Shown here: piece after piece, positions 34,491 through 42,572 of the stretch
Numbering within the stretch: the first letter of the stretch is position 1
Layout: each line of letters begins with the position of its first letter
Assembly: GCA_041393775.1 (NCBI GenBank)
Contig: JAWKJM010000003.1
Location: 496,001-560,000 of the forward strand
DNA: 64,000 nucleotides
Direction: 5' to 3'
Source of the DNA: JADKAV01 sp041393775
GTDB lineage: Bacteria > Actinomycetota > Actinomycetes > S36-B12 > UBA10799
Notes under the pieces: model-generated
What the model was told of the DNA's origin: nothing
Database searches by the model: none
The model's input: only the letters and a program-made list of their open reading frames with translations
Program-made: the position numbers and the translations under genes

Positions 34491-34579
34491 GACCGCGAGG
34501 TTAGAGAGAACGTGCACGGAGTTAGAGGTCCCACGCGTGCATTCGCTAACCTCGCCGACGTTCTCTAACCTCGCGGTCA
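34491..34579. repeat. Composite dispersed intergenic repeat, copy C (minimal unit)
   Basis: About 88 bp with near-perfect terminal inverted repeats: ACCGCGAGGTTAGAGAGAAC at the left, and ACGTTCTCTAACCTCGCGGT at the right, differing by a two-base insertion. The inside carries GAGTTAGAGG and CTAACCTCG. No target duplication is evident. It forms the left edge of the vapBC-Wadjet island. The rest of 34426-34684 shows nothing identifiable. Confidence 0.75.
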
Positions 34580-34684
34580 ACCCGCTCCGGCTCGACAGCG
34601 CGCCAGTCATTGGGGACCAGCCTGCCGGGTCGTTTCGCGCACATCCGGATCCGACCCAGCAGCGGCGAACGTGCCGCCCCGCGC

Positions 34685-35119
34685 CTACGAACCTTCGGTC
34701 AGCGGGTTGATCCACCCACACCCGGGGAAGCGCGCGAAGTCGCTGTCGTTCGAGACCACCGACACGCCGTTCTCGAGGGCCAGCGCGGCCAACTGGGCGT
34801 CGGGGATGAGGTTGGCGCCGACCTGTGTCTGCACGAGCAGTTGGCCCAGGATTCGTGCGGTGTGCTGTGTCGCGGGCGGGATCCACGCGGTGTCCTGGGC
34901 CAGCCAGTCCTCGACGAATGCCCACGCCTGCTGCACGCTCAACGGGGACTCGCTGAGGCGGGGATGGGTCGAGATCCTCAGGAACGCCCCGATCGTCTGC
35001 CATGACAGCCCCACTCTTCGTGGGCCGTTGAAGGCTTCCTCGAGCCACTGAGCGGCGCGAGTGTGGAATGGGCTGCTCGAATCGACGGCGTAGAGCAGCA
35101 TGTTGGCGTCAACGATCAT
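34685..35119 (-). CDS. vapC: PIN-domain ribonuclease toxin (VapC)
   Basis: 144-residue PIN domain. The acidic residues expected for metal binding are the first Asp in MIVDANMLLYAVD, a mid-domain Glu/Asp cluster (AFVEDWL), and the C-terminal NLIPDAQLAALALENG and SNDSDFARF. VapC toxins cut tRNA or rRNA. ATG 35119 lies inside the last codons of the antitoxin gene (11-bp overlap), the normal vapBC arrangement. Confidence 0.88.
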   Translation of the reverse strand: MIVDANMLLYAVDSSSPFHTRAAQWLEEAFNGPRRVGLSWQTIGAFLRISTHPRLSESPLSVQQAWAFVEDWLAQDTAWIPPATQHTARILGQLLVQTQVGANLIPDAQLAALALENGVSVVSNDSDFARFPGCGWINPLTEGS

Positions 35120-35336
35120 TTTCGTCCAGTGTGTCGAGGACGTCGGCCACGTTGCTGACGTCCACTCGCAGGCCCAGAGGAACACTGCGCTGGCGAAACG
35201 GCTGGCCCTCGTGAGGGCGAGCGAGGCCGGCCCGGGCGAGCTCGTTGAGCGCTGCGCTCGTCCCCAGTCCGCGCTCGCGCCGCAGGCGTTCCACCTCTGC
35301 GGCCACATCGTCGGCCAGAGTCACTGTCGTACGCAT
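35109..35336 (-). CDS. vapB: VapB-type antitoxin (ribbon-helix-helix)
   Basis: 75 residues. MRTTVTLADDVAAEVERLRR is a ribbon-helix-helix DNA-binding N-terminus, and the C-terminal half (QRSVPLGLRVDVSNVADVLD) would wrap the toxin. Leaderless start at ATG 35336. It should repress its own promoter through the palindrome just upstream. Confidence 0.85.
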   Translation of the reverse strand: MRTTVTLADDVAAEVERLRRERGLGTSAALNELARAGLARPHEGQPFRQRSVPLGLRVDVSNVADVLDTLDENDR

Positions 35337-35342
35337 GTGCCA

Positions 35343-35381
35343 AGAGTAGCATCATGATGCAGTGAGAGGAACATCGTGATG
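35343..35381 (-). promoter_or_regulatory. vapBC promoter and operator
   Basis: TACTCT (35343-35348, minus) ends 7 nt before the vapB ATG. Next to it is the perfect palindrome GCATCATGATGC (35349-35360), and a second, imperfect copy ACATCGTGATGC lies at 35371-35382. Two spaced palindromes fit cooperative VapB-VapC autorepression. Confidence 0.65.
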
Positions 35382-35427
35382 CAGCCGCAGCCGCTGCCGC
35401 TACCGCGATCCATCTGAGAGTCACACA

Positions 35428-36579
35428 TCAGCCGAGGGCCACCGCCTCCTGCACCCAGTCGAACTTGATCCGCTCCTGCTCCAGGCGCACCGACGGCCCC
35501 CATCGGTCGGTGCGCAGCCCGTCGTACACCTCGGACTCGTGGGGCAGCAGGTGCGGCAAGTCCCGGGTGATCCGGGTCGGCTCGGACACCCACAGGTCAC
35601 GGTGGGCCAGTAGCGTGTCGGCGTCCATCAGGAGGCTCTGTGCTTGGGGCAGCGCGGCGCGGAAGCGATCGAGGATCGCGAAGCCGTGGGTGTCGATGTC
35701 GCCGGTGTAGAACACCCGGGCCGCGCAGATCGCGGGAACCCCGGCGAGCAGTTCGGGTGCCTCGTTGCCCGACCCGAACACGACGAGGGCACCGGGTGCG
35801 TCGGGCCAGCACAGGTAGTTGGTCAAGTTCTCGGTGACGAAGATCGTGCGCGCTGCCGGACACAGGCGGGCGAAGTCCCGCGCCCGCAGCGACATCTCCG
35901 CCGCCCCCGGCAACAGTTCCAGGTCCGGGTCCAGCGCCCGGAAACGGACCAGGGGCGGGCCGGTGCGCAGGCCGTACCGCCGCTCGAACCACCCGGCACC
36001 GCTGGTAGCGGGTCCCGGCACCAGGTCGGCGATCGTGCGCTTGTAGGTCTCGATGATCTTGGTGTGCACGCCGGGTAGGTCGACTTGGCGCACGTACACA
36101 CCGACCTCCGGGCGTGCTGACAGCCACCGCGCCACGGACTGTACCGCCTGCCAGTCATCGCCGATGTCCAGCAACTTCAGGGGGTGCCGGGCGGCCCACC
36201 ACAAGAAGGTCGGGTGGGTCCCGGCGATCAAGGCGTCGAAGCGTTGCGCGTCCCCGATCCTCCGGATCAGCCGCAGAGCCTGCTCCGGGGTGTCCAGCCA
36301 CACCGCTGCCGGCAACTCCTGCGTGCCCAGGGCCCGGTGGCTGACAGCCGTGGTTTCCACCCGCACCCCGGGCGCGGTGCCCAGGTCGGCGGCCCACTGC
36401 GCGACCTCCGACCACCGCTGCCCCAACTGGGCGCTGCGTGGCTTGCGCACGCCGATCCGCAGGGGAAACTGCACCCCGTCGTCCTCGAACCCCGGGACCC
36501 GCCCGGCGAGCAGCCGGCCGGAGTCCCACAGCCGCTGCACTCTCGCCCGCACATCTGCCGGCGTCGTCCAGCCGCTCAC
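35428..36579 (-). CDS. jetD: Wadjet protein JetD (DUF3322/DUF2220, Toprim-like nuclease)
   Basis: 383 residues. The N-terminal part (about 5-185) matches the DUF3322 layout, and the C-terminal DUF2220 part is a Toprim-type nuclease: Glu250 in FVTENLTNYLCW and the acidic motif GDIDTHGF at 293-300. In Wadjet, JetD cuts plasmid DNA that the JetABC motor has judged to be small and circular. GTG 36579 overlaps the jetC stop (GTGA); GTG 36591 is an alternative. Last gene of the operon. Confidence 0.93.
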   Translation of the reverse strand: MSGWTTPADVRARVQRLWDSGRLLAGRVPGFEDDGVQFPLRIGVRKPRSAQLGQRWSEVAQWAADLGTAPGVRVETTAVSHRALGTQELPAAVWLDTPEQALRLIRRIGDAQRFDALIAGTHPTFLWWAARHPLKLLDIGDDWQAVQSVARWLSARPEVGVYVRQVDLPGVHTKIIETYKRTIADLVPGPATSGAGWFERRYGLRTGPPLVRFRALDPDLELLPGAAEMSLRARDFARLCPAARTIFVTENLTNYLCWPDAPGALVVFGSGNEAPELLAGVPAICAARVFYTGDIDTHGFAILDRFRAALPQAQSLLMDADTLLAHRDLWVSEPTRITRDLPHLLPHESEVYDGLRTDRWGPSVRLEQERIKFDWVQEAVALG

Positions 36580-39500
36580 CCCGGTGGCCACTGGGCCTTC
36601 TCACGGCGGAACTGGGTGATCGACAGGTTGCGAAGTTTGGAGAACTGGCCGCCCTCGTTATGTACGTACCCGACGTGGGAGATGTACGGCTCGATGATGT
36701 GGATCTTCTGCAGAGGCGTCACGACCAGCAGTTGCAGTCCCAGTCGGCCGAACAACTCCAGCCCGAAGCGGGCCGACTCGTCGGATCCGCGGCCGAATGC
36801 CTCGTCGATGACTACAAATCGGAAGGTGCGCCCCAGGGCCTGTCCGGCGACCAGGCCGTACTGGTAGGCCAGGCTCGCAGCCAGCACGGTGTAGGCCAGT
36901 TTCTCCTTCTGGCCGCCGCTCTTGCCGCCCGAGTCGCTGTAGTGCTCGTGCTCGGAATCGTCGGTGACCCTGCGCTCGCTAGCCGCGAACGTGAACCAGT
37001 TGCGCACGTCGGTTACCTTCGCGGTCCACCGCCGGTCGGCTTCGGTGCGGCCCTCCCTGCCCTGGAAGCGGCCCACGATCTGCTGCACCTGCAGGAACTT
37101 CGCCTCCGAGTACTGGTCGTCGCCGGATCCGGTCAGGGTCCCCTCCGTGCAGGCCTTCAGCAACTGCTGGAAGTCGCGGATGTCCGCGTCCGTGGTCGCG
37201 GTCGGCTCCAGCCGGATGTACGTCCCGGGCTGGTAGTCGATGGTGCGCAGGGCCCGGTTGATGATGTCGATCCGGCGTCGGATGTCCTCCCGCGCGGTGT
37301 CCAGGCCAGTGCGGAACCCCACGACCTCGCGGATGGCTTGCTGGTTCAGTTGCTGTTTGAAGTGCGCCTCAAAGCGGGGGAGGTCGTCGTCCACAAGGCG
37401 CTGGCGCAGCGCCCGGTACTCGTCCCCGGACTCCACTGCGGTGTCCATCTCCTGGGTCAGCAGCGGCCACGCCGCGCGGAAGTCGCTCATCGCCGCCACG
37501 ATGCGCTCGGCCAGTCTGCGCTGCTTTAGGTCCGCATCGTCGATTGTGGACTGCAGTGTCTGGCGCACGGACCGTTCGGTGCTGTCGCAGGTCTCGACCC
37601 GAAGCCGCTCGGGTTCCAGAGGTCGGACCAGGGCGCACTGCTCCTCGGTGGGCCGGGGGGTCCGCCCCAGTTCGTCCACGAGCGCGGCGTCGGACTCCAG
37701 CCGGTCACGCAGGCTCGCGTGCCTTCCCATCAGCACGTCCCGGTCGGCGCGCCGGCCGGCTACCATCTCGGTGGTCGCCGCCAGCCGTTCGTTGAGTTCG
37801 CGCAGCCTGTCGTCGGCATCGCGCAGCGCCGTGTATTCCGCGCGCAGCGTCTCGTACCGGTCCGCCTCGGCGCGCCAGTCGATCCGGCCGTAACTGCGGA
37901 CCTGCTGCAGACTCACGATCCGCTCGCCACGGGCCAGTAGCTCGTCCAGCCCCTTGTGCTGGGCGTCCCGGACCCCGGCCAGCCGGGCCACTTGGGCGGC
38001 GGCGTCGCTGCGGGCGTTCTCCAGAGCCCGGCGCTTGTCGGTGTTGTCCCAACCCAGCACGTACCAGCGGCGGTCTCCCAACGGGTTCCGGTCGTCCTTC
38101 TCGTGGCGCTCCCCGCCTGACTTGATCTGCCCGTTCACCGTGATCGCGCGGGGCTCGGCGCGCAACTGCATCGGGGTCTTCGCCCGGACGAGGTCGAAGC
38201 GGCGGCCGATCTGCGATCGGAGCCATTCGGTGAAGGCTGTGCCGGGGCGGACCTGCAGCACATGCACCAGCGACCGCTCATGCACCACGGGGTCCGGACG
38301 GCTCTCCGAACGGACCCGGTAGTACACCAGGCGTCCGCGCAGGTTCGTCCGGTCGATCCACTCCGATACCGCGGCATAGTGCTCGTCGGCGACCAGCAGC
38401 GACAGGGCGAATCCGCGCAGCAGCCGCTCGGCTGCCGGCTCCCACCGCGAGTCGGTCACCCGGATCAGTTCGCCCGCGAACGGCACATCGACCGGTTGTA
38501 GGCCCAACTCGTCGCATAGCGCCTGCCGCAGCGCGACCATCCTCTGGTCGATGTTGCTGGTCCGGTCCGCCAAACCTTTGAGCTCGGTCTCGAACTCGCC
38601 CAGTCTCGTCTCGGCGCCGCGCAGCTCGACCGCGTTCTCTGTCTGCGCGTGGTGAAGGTCGGCTTGCCGGTTACGGATCTGTGTAAGCATGTCCGCCAGC
38701 GCGGTCTGCTGGTCGGTGAGTTCCGCGTCGCTGCTGGCAGCGGGTACGCCGAGTTGGCGGCACAACTCGGCGTAGTGGTCGTGGTCGATCCGTTTGGCAT
38801 CACGGGTGGCCGCGGCATCCTGCATCCGCCGCTCGATCTGCACCAGGCGCTCCCCGCCGGACTCGCGGATCGCCACTCGCAGGTCGGACTCCTCGCGTTC
38901 GAGGCCGCGAAGCGCGTCGTCGTGGGCGGCGACACGCGACCGCAGCGACTCCAACTTCGTCTCGTGGTCTGCGATGCGCTCGCGCAGCAGCTCGACTTTG
39001 CGCATCGTGAAGTACGGCGTGAGCAGTTCGCGCACGGCCCGGGTCCGCTCGGCGGTGCGGGCGGACTCGTCGTGACGGTCCAGCCGTTCCACCAGCGGAG
39101 TCAGGGCCTCGAGTTGGGCTCGGGCGGCGCGCACCGCCTCGTGTGCCTTCGTGAGGTCCTCGAAATGGCTGATCAGCGACGCCACCCGGTCGGCCACCGC
39201 GGGCGGTTCGAGCATGTAGTTGCGCATGAAGTCGGTGAGGTTGCCCACCGACTTCATGGACACCGTCTGGTGAAAGAGCTCCAGGGCCTGCGGGTGGTCG
39301 ATGCCCATGCGGCGACGGAAGTCCGAGGAGTACTTGGCGAATGTGTCGTAGGTGGTGGCGCCCAGCCCCCGCAGCCGCTGGCGAAGCCCGGACAGGTCCT
39401 CCCCGACGTCGCTGAAATGCTCGTGGATGCTCAGCGCCGCGTCGCACACCACGTAGATGCGCGCGGGGTTGCCGGACGTGTCCCGGAACCACAGGACCTG

Positions 39501-39905
39501 GGCCAGCGTGACGGTCTGCTGCAGGCCCTCATTGACGAAGGTGGCCAGTAGGACGCTGTAGCTGCCCGTGCCGCGCAGGGCTACGGGCTTGGCGGTGCCT
39601 GTGGTGTCGCTGCGCTCAGTCTTGTAGTGGCCCAGCACATAGGAGGGGACCGTGCGTTCCCGGTGCTCCGCGCCGGCGGCCTTGTTGTACGAGACCTTGC
39701 CCGGCGGGACCAGCAGCGTCGTGATCGCGTCCACGATCGTGGACTTGCCGGACCCGATGTCCCCGGTGAGAAGGCCGTTGGCGCCGTCGAGGGTGACTTC
39801 CCACACCCGACCGTGGAATGTGCCCCAGTTGTAGACCTGCAGGCGGTGCAGGCGCCAGCCCACGATCGCCGGGTCGGCGAGCTCGAATTCCAGTGTGTCG
39901 GTCAT
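36576..39905 (-). CDS. jetC: Wadjet SMC-like ATPase JetC
   Basis: 1109-residue condensin-like ATPase that extrudes DNA loops. Walker A GDIGSGKST is at 48-56; long coiled-coil arms cover roughly 250-450 and 620-800 with a hinge-like part between; the signature SGGQKEKLAYTVLA and Walker B FVVIDEAFGRGSDES are near the C-terminus. I start at ATG 39905 in the ATGA overlap with jetB; the longer frame from 39968 lies inside jetB. The gene is intact with no frameshift. Confidence 0.95.
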   Translation of the reverse strand: MTDTLEFELADPAIVGWRLHRLQVYNWGTFHGRVWEVTLDGANGLLTGDIGSGKSTIVDAITTLLVPPGKVSYNKAAGAEHRERTVPSYVLGHYKTERSDTTGTAKPVALRGTGSYSVLLATFVNEGLQQTVTLAQVLWFRDTSGNPARIYVVCDAALSIHEHFSDVGEDLSGLRQRLRGLGATTYDTFAKYSSDFRRRMGIDHPQALELFHQTVSMKSVGNLTDFMRNYMLEPPAVADRVASLISHFEDLTKAHEAVRAARAQLEALTPLVERLDRHDESARTAERTRAVRELLTPYFTMRKVELLRERIADHETKLESLRSRVAAHDDALRGLEREESDLRVAIRESGGERLVQIERRMQDAAATRDAKRIDHDHYAELCRQLGVPAASSDAELTDQQTALADMLTQIRNRQADLHHAQTENAVELRGAETRLGEFETELKGLADRTSNIDQRMVALRQALCDELGLQPVDVPFAGELIRVTDSRWEPAAERLLRGFALSLLVADEHYAAVSEWIDRTNLRGRLVYYRVRSESRPDPVVHERSLVHVLQVRPGTAFTEWLRSQIGRRFDLVRAKTPMQLRAEPRAITVNGQIKSGGERHEKDDRNPLGDRRWYVLGWDNTDKRRALENARSDAAAQVARLAGVRDAQHKGLDELLARGERIVSLQQVRSYGRIDWRAEADRYETLRAEYTALRDADDRLRELNERLAATTEMVAGRRADRDVLMGRHASLRDRLESDAALVDELGRTPRPTEEQCALVRPLEPERLRVETCDSTERSVRQTLQSTIDDADLKQRRLAERIVAAMSDFRAAWPLLTQEMDTAVESGDEYRALRQRLVDDDLPRFEAHFKQQLNQQAIREVVGFRTGLDTAREDIRRRIDIINRALRTIDYQPGTYIRLEPTATTDADIRDFQQLLKACTEGTLTGSGDDQYSEAKFLQVQQIVGRFQGREGRTEADRRWTAKVTDVRNWFTFAASERRVTDDSEHEHYSDSGGKSGGQKEKLAYTVLAASLAYQYGLVAGQALGRTFRFVVIDEAFGRGSDESARFGLELFGRLGLQLLVVTPLQKIHIIEPYISHVGYVHNEGGQFSKLRNLSITQFRREKAQWPPG

Positions 39906-40480
39906 GGCGCCTTCGTCCCGGCCGAGGCGAGGAATGCGGCCATGCGCTGCTCGAAGTCGGCCAGCCACTGCGCGTCAATGAATGCCTTGAGGATCCGGCG
40001 AACCTCGTAGGTGTGCGGCTGGTCCCGCAACTGCCGCGCGAAGCCGAGCTCCACGACACGGCGTAGGTCTGACTCGACCTGGTCGCTCAGGCGGGCCTCG
40101 TTGCCGCGCTCGGGGTAGTAGGTGCGCACCAGTTCGACTGCGTCGTCGCGGGTCACGATCAGGCGGGTGTCCTCGCCCTGAGCGTCGAGTTCTAGCAGCC
40201 GTCGGCGCAGCAGGATCAGTAGCAGGCTCACGCGGTAGCTCAGCGGCCGGCGGGCCACCAGGCGCGGCGGCTCGTCCAAGCCCTCGGCAACCTCGGTGTT
40301 ACGGATGTAGGCGTACCCCTCCGACTCGTCGATCACCACGTCGAGCCCGATCGTGGCCAGGTAGTCGCGCACCTGCGCAGGGTGGGTCAGTAGGGCGTTC
40401 CACGCCGCTGGGTGGGTGTCGGCGTACACGACACCCCGTAGCAGGGGTACGGCCGCGTCGGCGATGGTCGGTTCACTCAT
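39902..40480 (-). CDS. jetB: Wadjet protein JetB (DUF4194, kite-like subunit)
   Basis: 192 residues of the MukE/kite-type winged-helix subunit family (DUF4194). Features are SYRVSLLLILLRRRLLELDA and the region around LVRTYYPERGNEARLSDQVE. It bridges JetA and JetC in the motor complex. ATG 40480 overlaps jetA by 8 bp, and its stop overlaps jetC. Confidence 0.92.
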   Translation of the reverse strand: MSEPTIADAAVPLLRGVVYADTHPAAWNALLTHPAQVRDYLATIGLDVVIDESEGYAYIRNTEVAEGLDEPPRLVARRPLSYRVSLLLILLRRRLLELDAQGEDTRLIVTRDDAVELVRTYYPERGNEARLSDQVESDLRRVVELGFARQLRDQPHTYEVRRILKAFIDAQWLADFEQRMAAFLASAGTKAP

Positions 40481-41909
40481 CAGGGCTCCTGGTAAACAGC
40501 ACGGTCGGGGTGTCCGCCTCCACGTGAGTGCCGTCAGACTCCCACTGGATCCGCTGACTTCCTTCGGCGGCGAATGTCGCGTGCGGGTCGTGGTCGGCGA
40601 TGCCCAGATAGGTCATCAACTCGGCCAGGCCCTGCGTGATCGAGTGGCCTTCCACCACCTCGGCGAGGCTGACCTGCTGCCTGCCCTGCAGTTCGGAGTC
40701 GATGGCCGCCCGCAGCCGGGTCTCGTCGACGGTGAACGCCGAGTACAGAGCCGCGGCGTCGAACTCCTGCTCGCCGGCCTCGATGCTCACGTCATCGAGA
40801 CGGACCTTCACCGTCGGGTCGTGCAGCCGTCGCGACATCGGCATGGCGATGTCGGCGCGGGTGCCCGGCAGGTCGGTGAACGCCAGCGCGGGCTGCTCGT
40901 CGCGCACCTTCAGGGCTATAGCCTCGATGCCGCGCACGAGTTGGGCCACCCTCCGGTTCTGAGCGTAGGCCTGGTCGTCGAGAAACCGGCGCAGTTGCTG
41001 CGACAGGTGGGCGACCGTTCGCTGCACGGCGTCCCCGGCTTTCAGCCAGTCGTACAGCACGAAGCGTATCTGCCCATCGCCGGGGTCGACGGCTGGCAGG
41101 TCCAGCACCTGCCCGAGCAGGGTGTCGAACTCATCCTGCCGCGCTGTGGACATCAGGAAGTCCCAGAACGCCGCGAAACTCAACCCCTGGTCGGACGCGC
41201 TGATCGCGTCGCGTTCGCCGAACACGTCGTCCAGCAGGGCGCCACGGGAGCCCTCCCAGCCGGCGATCCGCTCGCGCACGCCGCGGTCGAGGGTCCGAAA
41301 GTTGTCCTCCACCTCGCGGAAGTCCCCGAGCAAGTCACGGGCGGTGGCGGTGAACTGCTGGAACCGGTCGCGCAGGGCAGTGTCGTCGAGCAGTGAAACC
41401 TCGCCGCCGCGGATGCGCTCGATCTCGGCGTCGATCGCCTCACGCCGCTGCTCCAGCGCCTGGATTCGCTCCTCGGGGTCGGTCCGTGTGCCCTCGACCA
41501 TCTGCCGCAGCAACTCGAACATGGTCAGCAATCGCGACTCGGTGCCCACGAAGGAGCGCTGGGTCAGCGACGCGAGCCAGGTGAGCGCCTTCTCCGCACC
41601 CGTGGTCAGGTCGTAGTGCGGCTCGTCGGAGCCGGGCGGATAGAAGCGGCGAAGCCAGCCGCGCTCAGGCGCCGACCAGTCGGTGAGGTAGTCCTTGGCT
41701 CGGCGGGGGTACGCCTGCGGGTCGACGCGCCGCAGGCGGTACAGGTCGTCGTCGAGGGCCTCGACCAGTTCGTGCTGGATGATCGTACGGCAGTTCTGCG
41801 CGACGAACACCCGGTGCAGGGTTGACGCCACCAGCGGCGCGCTGTCGGCGCGCAGCAGCAGCCACGCGGGGTGGTGCCGGCGAAGGGCCGCCACGTCGTC
41901 GTGCTGCAC
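40473..41909 (-). CDS. jetA: Wadjet protein JetA (DUF3375, kleisin-like subunit)
   Basis: 478-residue DUF3375 protein, the MukF/kleisin-like scaffold of the Wadjet motor. It starts DDVAALRRHHPAWLLLRADS and has the family-typical YPRRAKDYLTDWSAPERGWL followed by long helical coiled coils (LRQMVEGTRTDPEERIQALE). First gene of the jetA-B-C-D operon. GTG 41909 with a weak GAGAGG upstream. The four-gene order and content define type I Wadjet. Confidence 0.92.
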   Translation of the reverse strand: MQHDDVAALRRHHPAWLLLRADSAPLVASTLHRVFVAQNCRTIIQHELVEALDDDLYRLRRVDPQAYPRRAKDYLTDWSAPERGWLRRFYPPGSDEPHYDLTTGAEKALTWLASLTQRSFVGTESRLLTMFELLRQMVEGTRTDPEERIQALEQRREAIDAEIERIRGGEVSLLDDTALRDRFQQFTATARDLLGDFREVEDNFRTLDRGVRERIAGWEGSRGALLDDVFGERDAISASDQGLSFAAFWDFLMSTARQDEFDTLLGQVLDLPAVDPGDGQIRFVLYDWLKAGDAVQRTVAHLSQQLRRFLDDQAYAQNRRVAQLVRGIEAIALKVRDEQPALAFTDLPGTRADIAMPMSRRLHDPTVKVRLDDVSIEAGEQEFDAAALYSAFTVDETRLRAAIDSELQGRQQVSLAEVVEGHSITQGLAELMTYLGIADHDPHATFAAEGSQRIQWESDGTHVEADTPTVLFTRSPDE

Positions 41910-42089
41910 GGTGCCCGCCTCTCAATCGTTACCGCACACGGTAGGTCAGGGGTGCGACAACCATGCAATAACCCTCCGGGCGAGCCTGCTCACCGTCCCT
42001 GTGGCTCGCCCGGATGACGAAACGACCGCACCGCTTCGCGAGCCGCCACGGGGCGGACTCCGAAGGTCGGCGGGGGCGCCGTGTGCGTC

Positions 42090-42411
42090 ACTTGTCCGAC
42101 GATGGCTGGCGTACTGGCAACCGCTGCATAGGGCGGCCGGGGTTCGCGTTCGTCGTCCATGGCCGTGGTCGGCCACCCATTCGGGCGGGCAATGCCGGGC
42201 GAAATCGCTCGCGTTAGTCATCCCGGGCCGTGGCGGGCCGCTCGTTCATGCGGGAAATGCCGGGCGAAATCGCTCGCGTTAGAGAACGTCCACGAGGTTA
42301 GAGAAGCCACACGTGCGTTCACTAACCTCGTGCACGATCTCTAACCTCGCGACTATTCTCTAACCTCGCGGCCTACTTCTGCGGCGACCGAGTACACGAG
42401 CCGTTCTCGCG
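42090..42411. repeat. Composite dispersed intergenic repeat, copy D
   Basis: Between jetA and pknB. The ATGCCGGGCGAAATCGCTCG module occurs twice in tandem (around 42191 and 42258), followed by GTTAGAGAACGTCCACGAGG...CTAACCTCGTGCACGATCTC (42277-42342), then CGCGGCCTACTTCTGCGGCG in the same orientation as copy B. It forms the right edge of the vapBC-Wadjet island. 41910-42089 and 42412-42572 hold no recognisable gene. Confidence 0.75.
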
Positions 42412-42572
42412 TCATCCCCATGGGCAACCGCAAGACCGAACCGGAACCCGCAGTCCGAACGGGAACCCCGGGGGGTCGAAGTGGAGCCCAAAGACCTGTC
42501 GCTGCCCGGTCCAGGTCGATCCTGCGTCGGCCGGCCCCGTGTCACGGCACCGGCCGCGCGGACGCTCACCGG

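Noticed and set aside
34170..35048. 292-codon minus-strand frame across copy C and vapC
   Set aside because: It crosses a repeat, overlaps vapC in another frame and pabA, and its composition is Arg/Pro/Gly rich with no domain.
34491..42411. Repeats as integron attC sites
   Set aside because: GTTAG and CTAAC ends resemble attC core sites, but the seventh base of GTTRRRY is G and not a pyrimidine in most copies, no integrase is present, and the cargo is a 7-kb multi-gene block, not single cassettes.
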